NCBI GenBank assembly: GCA_963575745.1
Contig: CAUYUJ010000337.1
Span: 425,730-489,729 of the forward strand
Origin: Prorocentrum cordatum
Lineage: Eukaryota > Sar > Dinophyceae > Prorocentrales > Prorocentraceae
Direction: 5' to 3'
Length of the DNA: 64,000 nt
The position numbers and the translations under genes were made by a program. Below, in pieces: positions 58,184 through 64,000 of this stretch (position 1 is its first letter; the number at the start of each line of letters is the position of its first letter). A model generated the notes under the pieces. That model did no database searches. It was not told the DNA's origin and worked only from the letters and a program-made list of their open reading frames with translations.

Positions 58184-58489
58184 GTTATCCTAAGGGCGCC
58201 GTCCTTGATCCCAATCCGCCTTCCCTCTGTTTCCCATCCTCACCACCCTCGCTCGAGGTCATCTTCGCCCCCCTACTCGTACGAACTTATCCCTCGTCGC
58301 CGCGCTTCGTCACTGGCCCTCCTTCCGCGCCCTTCACAACATCATCCTTCGACGCCCTTCCTCCCAGATCCCCCCCCCCCCCTGCCTGCGTCCCATCCCG
58401 CCGCCCACTAGCTCCTCTGCCCCTCCTTGCCCCCCTCCACCGCCCCCCCCCTCGCCCTGCTCCGCGCGCCCGCCGCCCCCCCTGCCCGC

Positions 58490-58690
58490 CGCGAACGGCG
58501 CGCTGAAGAAGGCGCCCTTCGAGCAGAGGTCGAGCAGCTGCACTGCCGCGCCCTCCGCGCTCGCGAGCGCCTCGTGGATCTCCGCCTCGCCCACCTCCTC
58601 CTCCTCCTGCAACTCGCCCAGAGCCGAGGGGGCGGCCGCCCCCCTAGCCGTGGCGCCCCCGATGTTCACGAGAGCCACGGCGCCAGGCTC
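58490..58690 (-). CDS. Probable minus-strand exon, unknown protein
   Basis: Reads AVALVNIGGATARGAAAPSA, LGELQEEEEVGEAEIHEALA and SAEGAAVQLLDLCSKGAFFS, with almost every third base G or C. It is flanked by a G18 run upstream and G-rich DNA downstream (minus sense). Confidence 0.48.
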
Positions 58691-58904
58691 GCTCGGCCCC
58701 CATGGGGGGGGGGGGGGGGGGCGCCGGCAGCGACGGCGAAATCATCAGCAGCAGAATCATTAGAAAGTGAGGGGCCACAACTAGACCGACGCCGCCAACG
58801 GGGCCGGCGGGTTCGCGGCGATAGCGCGCCATGTGGCTCGCGCATGCACCGCGCGCGCGCTAGACAAGCTGAGGCTGCGCCACAATCAACAAATACACAA
58901 TGGC

Positions 58905-59015
58905 AAGTGAAGGTCACAGAGAGGGCGCGCTGCCTCGGCTGAAGCTTGCCAACCTTGTCGTGCACATATTGTTTGAAGACGAGTTTCAGAAAGAGCGTCA
59001 GCCTCGCACTTCCCC
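58905..59015 (-). CDS. Possible minus-strand exon
   Basis: Reads LTLFLKLVFKQYVHDKVGKL followed by QPRQRALSVTFTCHCVF. Composition is coding-like; boundaries are unclear. Confidence 0.35.
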
Positions 59016-59109
59016 CCCCGCGCCTCCCACGACCAACCTGAGACGCATCCCCCTGCTTGCCCACCCGCGCGCGGCTGACCGAGAAGAGCTTCGGGCCCGA
59101 GAACCCAGC

Positions 59110-59620
59110 GGGACGGGCGGCAGGGGGGGGGTAATCAGAGAGGGGCGGGGAAAAGGACGGGGCCGCAGTGCAGGAGGAGCGAATAAGAAGGAGAGGAGAG
59201 GACGACGCGACCGCGGGGAGAAGGGGGGAAGGAGGGGATGGGGGGAGAAATTAATGGGAAGGACGGGGGGGGGGGGGATGATGAGTAGGGGAGTGGGGGG
59301 GGGGGGGGGGGGTGGGGGGTGGGCGGGGGGGGGGGCAAGGGGGGGGAGGGGGGCGCAAACTGCCCGCCCAAACTCCCCCACTACCCGCCCAAATCGCCCC
59401 GCGAGCCCCCCCCCCCCCCCCTCCCCCCGCGCCGCCACCGCGCCCGCCCCCCCCGCGCACCCCCCTCGGCAACATCATTACTTCCCCCTGTTCCCACTCG
59501 CCCCCCTCATCATCACCATCATCATCATCATCATCATCATCCACGCCATCGCCCTCCTCTTCCTAATCCTCATCCCCTTTCTCCTCCTGATATTATGGCA
59601 CCTGTCCTGGGGCCGCTGGG
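59110..59620. repeat. G-run and C-run rich low-complexity tract, plus a CAT run
   Basis: Runs of 10-18 G (59275-59345) and of C (59408-59425), then CATCAT (59510-59542). Probably intronic or intergenic. Confidence 0.7.
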
Positions 59621-59674
59621 GCCGCTGCCGCCGCCGCGTCGCGCCCCCGCTGCCCCCCCATTCCCACTGCGGCA

Positions 59675-59849
59675 CAGCCGTGTACAACGCGATCCCGACG
59701 AAAGACTTCAGGACGGCATCGCAGTGTTTGTCAGTTTTCTTCGCGAAATCAGTCGCAGTATCTAGACGCTGCAGAATGTTGGCACTTTCGGTTCCCACTT
59801 CAGACTCCAACAGCGCGAGTGGCACCCGCTGGATTTGCAGGGCATTATG
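59675..59849 (-). CDS. Probable minus-strand exon, unknown protein
   Basis: Follows ACTCCCCAG and reads NALQIQRVPLALLESEVGTE, SANILQRLDTATDFAKKTDK, HCDAVLKSFVGIALYTAVPQ. This is a clear, mixed-composition coding block with helical character, and it passes into a GCC array. No family recognised. Confidence 0.52.
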
Positions 59850-59912
59850 CTGGGGAGTTGTTTACATCAGCTGTGGGTGCCTTGCCAGCTGTCGTGCTTT
59901 TCTGGGCGTTCT

Positions 59913-60080
59913 TCATCCTTGCAAGTTTGGCCAGGTGCTTCTGCGCTTTTGTTCGGCGAACTTGCGTTTTGCTTTCGCTGCGCGAGCATCCCGTTTCGAC
60001 TGCGCCAGCTCCTCTTTCGCAACGTACTCTGCAAGCGTGCCCTGGAGGCCCCTGTGCTCGGCATTCTTCAGCTGCGGGGG
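59913..60080 (-). CDS. Probable coding segment, Lys/Arg-rich C-terminus, minus strand
   Basis: Reads LKNAEHRGLQGTLAEYVAKE, ELAQSKRDARAAKAKRKFAE and QKRRSTWPNLQG to a TGA. A neighbouring frame gives KHLAKLARMKNAQKS up to TAA, so a one-base shift inside the last third cannot be ruled out. The highly basic helix resembles the tails of nucleic-acid-binding proteins, but that is only composition. Confidence 0.42.
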   Translation of the reverse strand, partial: PPQLKNAEHRGLQGTLAEYVAKEELAQSKRDARAAKAKRKFAEQKRRSTWPNLQG

Positions 60081-60964
60081 CCCGCCCCGGGCAGGGCCGC
60101 CGCGGTCGGCTGGCCAGCGGGGGCGGGCGGGGCGCGAGCGCAGGGGGTGGGGGGGTGGGCGACAGGGGGGCGCATCGCCTCGGAGGTAGGAGGGGGAGGA
60201 GAAGGAAGCGAATGAAGGAGGAGATAGGAAGTGGACGCTAGGCAGGAGGGGGGGGGCGAGGCAGCAGGGGGGGGGGGCAGGGAAGGAGGCTGAAAGAGGG
60301 GGGCGGAGTGCAAGGGCGAGGGGGAGTTGCAAGGGGGGGGGCGGGGGAATGGCGGCGATGGATGCACCAACGGGAAGTGGGGGAACATCAGCAGGGCGGA
60401 CATGGCCATGGCCAGGGGGAAGTGGAAGACGGCCCCAGTGAATTTGATAGAGGAGGGGGCGATCGCGAGGGGGGGGAGTGATGATGGGGCGCGGCGCTAG
60501 AGCACGCAGAAAACTCAATGCATCCACGAAAGACGAACAAGACCGATCGGTCTCGGCCGGCCCAGGGGCCCATGGGCCCAGGGCCCAGACGCTCGCGCAC
60601 AGCGCGCACTTAGACTCGTCATGGACGTCACCCCTCCCCCCCTCGCCTTCCTCTCATCATCCGCATCGTTATCGGACTCGTCCTAGCTCTCCTGCTTTAC
60701 ATGGCGGCCCCGCCACCTTAGACCCCCCGCCCTACCTCCCCCTTCAGGGGAGCGGCCCCCCCCCGACTCCTGTGGCGTCCCAGCGCTGCACCCAATTGGT
60801 CCGCAGTCCGAAGCCCCCTCCCCCCTCGCCCTATGATGTGCCGAAGCGTCGCTAGATCTACCCGCCAATTCATCTTCGCGCCCTCGCGCGCCCCCCCGCG
60901 CCCCCGCGCGCGCGGCGGCGCGCGGGGGGGAGGGGCGGCCTGGTCGCAGCGGGCACGCGCCCCG

Positions 60965-61437
60965 CGGTTCGCCCAGGAGCGGCAAGGCCAGCATGATGAT
61001 GGGCGTGATGCAGCGCTTGTACTCGGTGGTCTTCAAGGCCTGCGCCACAGGGGGGCGCTGGTCTGAAAGGGGCTTCGTCGCCGTCGAGTTCGCCGGGGCA
61101 CCTCGGAATGGGCGGGCAAGGAAGGCGACGGGAAATACACAGGTGGATGGCGATTGCGAGAAGGAGGAAGAGAACGAGGGACGGGCAAGGGGCACGCAGG
61201 GCGGCGCAGGGAAGAAACAGCGTAACAAGTGCCGAATGCTGCCCCCCTGCTAACCCACTCGCCCAGCACTGGTTCTAATTGGCCTGTAGAGCTCGCGCCT
61301 TCATAGTAACCGACATCACTTTGAAGATCCCGTCGTGGGCGGCGGCGGACATGGAAAGAAAGGCGACGATGCCCTTCGCACCGGTGGCCAACTTCTCAGC
61401 CACCGTCAGCGCGCCCTCCCCGCCCCACGGCGACTGT
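60965..61437 (-). CDS. Probable minus-strand exons (60965-61060 and 61275-61437), unknown membrane-associated protein
   Basis: 61437-61275 follows CTTAACAG and reads PWGGEGALTVAEKLATGAKG, IVAFLSMSAAAHDGIFKVMS, VTMKARALQAN and then TAG. 61060-60965 reads VAQALKTTEYKRCITPIIML followed by ALPLLGEPRG, with a short hydrophobic stretch. The TAG after QAN means either the first block is a C-terminus or splicing occurs just before it. Confidence 0.5.
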
Positions 61438-61639
61438 TAAGGGGTCGGCGCGGAAGATCCTCGTGACGCCCCAGCTGCGCTGGCTCTTCCACCAGTCGCG
61501 CCGAGCAGCCTGCAGGCCGCGGCCCGCCCCCTGCTTCCGTTAGCGGTCATTGCCGTCATGTCGCCGCTCCTCCTCTCCCTCATCTCCCCCTCTCCTTCTT
61601 CCTTATCCCTCATCCTCTCGCCCTCGCGCCACTCGCGCG

Positions 61640-61918
61640 GCCCCCAGTCGTCTCTGGTTGGATCAAACAGCGTCTGTGCATTCGCCCCATGGCCCAATTT
61701 GCCAACGCTGCCACTCTGATGCCGCACATGTCTACCCCTCGCCCTAGCCGCGCGGCAGCCCCCCCTCTCCTCATGCCTCGCCATGGCCCCGCGCCCCGCC
61801 CCCACGACTTCCCATCGCTTCTTCTTCCGCAGCGTCTGGCCGAAGGGCCTTGGCGACCAGTTGTCCTGCTCGGCCACCTGGTCCACATCGGCCAGCTTCT
61901 CGAATATAGCAGTCGACC
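61640..61918 (-). CDS. Probable minus-strand exons near 61.64-61.72 and 61.81-61.92 kb
   Basis: 61918-61806 reads STAIFEKLADVDQVAEQDNW followed by SPRPFGQTLRKKKRWEVV. 61720-61640 reads GKLGHGANAQTLFDPTRDDW followed by GPREW in one frame and VAALANWAMGRMHRRCLIQP in another. The first block is the stronger. Confidence 0.42.
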
Positions 61919-62207
61919 CCCCCACCCCCCGCTGGCCGAGGCGGCCCCGTAGACGCGCAATTAAGTGACCAGAGCAGTTGCGCGATGCAGCCCTGCCCCC
62001 GCCCGCGCGCACCCCACGAACGCGACCCAGAACCCATCGCGCGAGGAACGCCGAAGGGATCAGAGCGCGCGCGCGCGCGAGGCGCAACCACACCTTGCAC
62101 GGCGGTCAGCAGGGCGAAACCTGCTACGCGCGCGCACCCCGCACGGGCGGCCAAGTTGGCTATGCAAAACAAGCAGCGCTACATTGTCAAGGACATGAAT
62201 TATGAAC

Positions 62208-62553
62208 CTCCACTGCCCACTGTGCGCTCGGCGTTCGCCAAGATCCCGACCCTCGTCATGAAAACAATGCAGCCCGCGGTGATGTCCCGCCGGAATGCGT
62301 TGCAGCGCGGCCACGCATGTTCAAAATACCGGATCTCCATCACAAGAAATTAATTCCAGCCCTACCCCCATGCGAGGCCGAGAGACAGAGAAGAGAGAGA
62401 GAGAGAGAGAGAGACCCATCAATTTTAGATGGTGCTACTCATGCCAGTCATGTTAGCCCCAGTCCTCCACTCTTCCACTCCTCGAAGTCTTTTGCATTGA
62501 TGTCGGGGCCGTTGCTGCCGTCGTCGCCCCATTCGACCACAAGGCATGTTGCC
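62208..62553 (-). CDS. Probable minus-strand exons (62208-62318 and 62462-62553)
   Basis: 62553-62462 reads TCLVVEWGDDGSNGPDINAK followed by DFEEWKSGGLG. 62318-62208 reads RCNAFRRDITAGCIVFMTRV followed by GILANAERTVGSG and ends before GTTCAT. Both are GC3-rich. A GA-dinucleotide run (62390-62413) lies between them, as expected for intron sequence. Plus-strand frames over the second block are also open but less biased. Confidence 0.48.
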
Positions 62554-62654
62554 GCCCTTCACCCATGTCTGCCTCTGACCTCTTCGCCCCCCCTGGCCGC
62601 GCTGACCCCCCGCCCCCGACCGTTGTGCATTGGCGTTCTCCTTCTTGACTCTAC

Positions 62655-63056
62655 CCCCACGCGTGCAGCATTCCCTGGGCCAGGGCGGCGCCGTGGATGG
62701 CGCCGTAGACATCCTGGCAGAGCAGCGGCGCCAGGGGCAGAAGAGAGGGCGAGGAGCTGGCGTCCAAGGACGAGCAGGCGAGCATCATAGGAAGCGGGCG
62801 AGCATCGAGGGAGAGCGGGGAGCCTCATAGCGCGAGCACCTGGCGGGAGCTGGCGAGCATCCATGGGATGTCAAGCAGGCTAGCATTAGAAGAACAAGCG
62901 CAAGCCTCCGCCCATCCCTGTCCTCGCGGTCTTCGTCATCATCTTCCACTAGATAGGCAAGGCCTTTCGTCTCGCGCAGCAGCCCCGCAGCCTCAATCGA
63001 TGCTTTCCTTTGCAATATAGAAGCTTCATCCCCCCTGGCGTCGCTGAGCTTGTGGC
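62655..63056 (-). CDS. Probable minus-strand exons (62655-62788 and 62902-63056)
   Basis: 63056-62902 reads KLSDARGDEASILQRKASIE, AAGLLRETKGLAYLVEDDDE and DREDRDGRRLA. 62788-62655 reads MMLACSSLDASSSPSLLPLA, PLLCQDVYGAIHGAALAQGM and LHAWG before GTAGAG. Almost all third positions are G or C. The family is not recognised. Confidence 0.5.
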
Positions 63057-63204
63057 GGCACTGCCCGGTCCCAGGCGCTGGGGGTGCCATGCGTCATTCC
63101 CTTTTGCACTTGCGTCCGCCGCCTATTCATGATCATCCTCCTCATTCTGACCATCCGTCTCACATTTCGCAAGTGTCTACACATATGCGTATAACGTGTT
63201 TTGT

Positions 63205-63262
63205 TTGTATATGTATATATATATATGTATATATAAATGTATATATATATATATATATATAT
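63205..63262. repeat. TA dinucleotide array
   Basis: TATATATGTATATA with few interruptions. One of very few AT-rich islands in the right third of the window. Confidence 0.9.
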
Positions 63263-63768
63263 CGGTATAGTTATCTACACCTACAAGTCGAACTCCCGGT
63301 TGAGCGCGGAAGTCCCCTATCCCACGCATCCCACCTCGTTGCCTATGACATCCCCCCTCAGCATGGCCCTGCCGCATCACCTGCAACCGCTGGCAGATAG
63401 TACAGCATAACGCGCCAAGTGTTCGCTCGAGACAGCAAGACGTGGCGCGGGGGCGAGTGGCCCGCCAGCAGCGAAGACATCGACGAGTTAGACACGCGAG
63501 GGGGCAGGAAGAGAACGAGGATGACAAGTGAAAGGGAGGAAGAAGAAGACGCCGATGAATAGAAGGGTCGCAAGCAAGGGCGCCACTGGAACAACAACTG
63601 GCAGCATTCGCAGCAGGGAATCATCAGATATTAACTCAGTGGCAGGAGGCGGAGGCCAAGCAATAATGTCAGACACGAGCATTGCCGATGGGGGTGGGAA
63701 AGGAAACTGAACGAGATTGAGGGCGTAGGCAAGAAGGGAAGGATCGTGACAAGGAGGGGGCTCCTGAC

Positions 63769-63906
63769 TATGATCTTGTAACCATCGAGGGTGGCGTAGA
63801 TCTGCCCACAGAGGAGCAGGAGAAGTGCGATGGCCATGGTGCGAGGAGACCCCCCCCGCACGATAGTGAACTCGCCGTTCTTGACCCAGTTTGATATGAT
63901 TGCCCC
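63769..63906 (-). CDS. Possible minus-strand exon, unknown protein
   Basis: Reads AIISNWVKNGEFTIVRG, then after a G8 run MAIALLLLLCGQIYATLDGY and KI, ending before GTCAGG. The hydrophobic MAIALLLLLC could be an internal membrane segment or a signal peptide if translation starts there. Confidence 0.38.
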
Positions 63907-64000
63907 TGCTGCCAGACATCATGAACTCACCCTCGACCAACTGGATGCATTCCAAGGTGGTCTTGCCCGGGCCATGCCGCGCCTGGAGGCAGCTGAAGGG
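63907..64000 (-). CDS. Possible exon cut by the right window edge
   Basis: Reads FSCLQARHGPGKTTLECIQL followed by VEGEFMMSG in the frame open to the edge. GTGAGT just after the Val-Glu codons is a possible donor. GPGKTT recalls a P-loop, but the spacing to the first Gly does not fit. Confidence 0.33.

Noticed and set aside
63940-64000. P-loop NTPase call from GPGKTT
   Set aside because: The first Gly of GxxxxGK(S/T) is absent at the required spacing.

Overview
This window looks like nuclear DNA of a dinoflagellate. That is an inference from content: three Ty1/Copia-type retrotransposon copies of the kind abundant in dinoflagellate genomes, very GC-rich unique sequence, dense micro- and minisatellites, and gene-like pieces that appear only as short GC3-rich exons separated by homopolymer-rich stretches. 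I found no rRNA gene, no convincing tRNA gene, no CRISPR array and no bacterial-style operon.

Layout. 1-5.9 kb: 3' part of a plus-strand Copia element (Copia-A) cut by the left window edge, with one in-frame TGA. 5.9-12.5 kb: a 90-bp satellite with a conserved tail, large trinucleotide arrays and unique DNA without clear genes. 12.6-13.0 kb: minus-strand coding remnants. 13.2-26.0 kb: a repeat nest. A ~110-bp repeat family surrounds a 77-bp satellite related to the 90-bp one, and a complete minus-strand Copia element (Copia-B, 15118-24293, 192-bp LTRs, CCCTT target duplication) is inserted in a ~110-bp unit. 26.1-33.5 kb: a complete plus-strand Copia element (Copia-C, 26123-33465, 288-bp LTRs with two differences, CAATC duplication). 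36.4-39.1 kb: two plus-strand coding regions, one resembling a HAD-fold phosphatase, sprinkled with a short motif whose core is palindromic. 39.2-48.7 kb: mostly minisatellites (40-bp, pentamer, 64-bp and three octamer arrays), with minus-strand coding pieces near 40.1-41.2 kb. 48.8-64.0 kb: many short minus-strand coding segments, probably exons of one or more split genes, between poly-C/poly-G and CT-rich stretches; two long hairpins lie here.

How the parts work together. Each Copia element encodes a Gag/protease and a Pol polyprotein (integrase, reverse transcriptase, RNase H). In both complete elements Pol lies in the -1 frame relative to Gag. Copia-C has a well-placed G GGT TTC heptamer in the overlap; Copia-B has none that I could see. 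Each element carries one visible lesion in Pol: TGA in A, TAA in B, and a T-run frameshift in C.

The most interesting observation is a shared methyltransferase-like domain. It contains a Pro-Cys motif, a later Glu-X-Pro motif and a Cys-X-(Tyr/Trp)-X-Leu motif. It lies upstream of integrase in A and B but between integrase and reverse transcriptase in C. A and B also continue past RNase H into a tail with predicted membrane-spanning segments. Exon boundaries and frames in the right-hand region were chosen by eye and are tentative.
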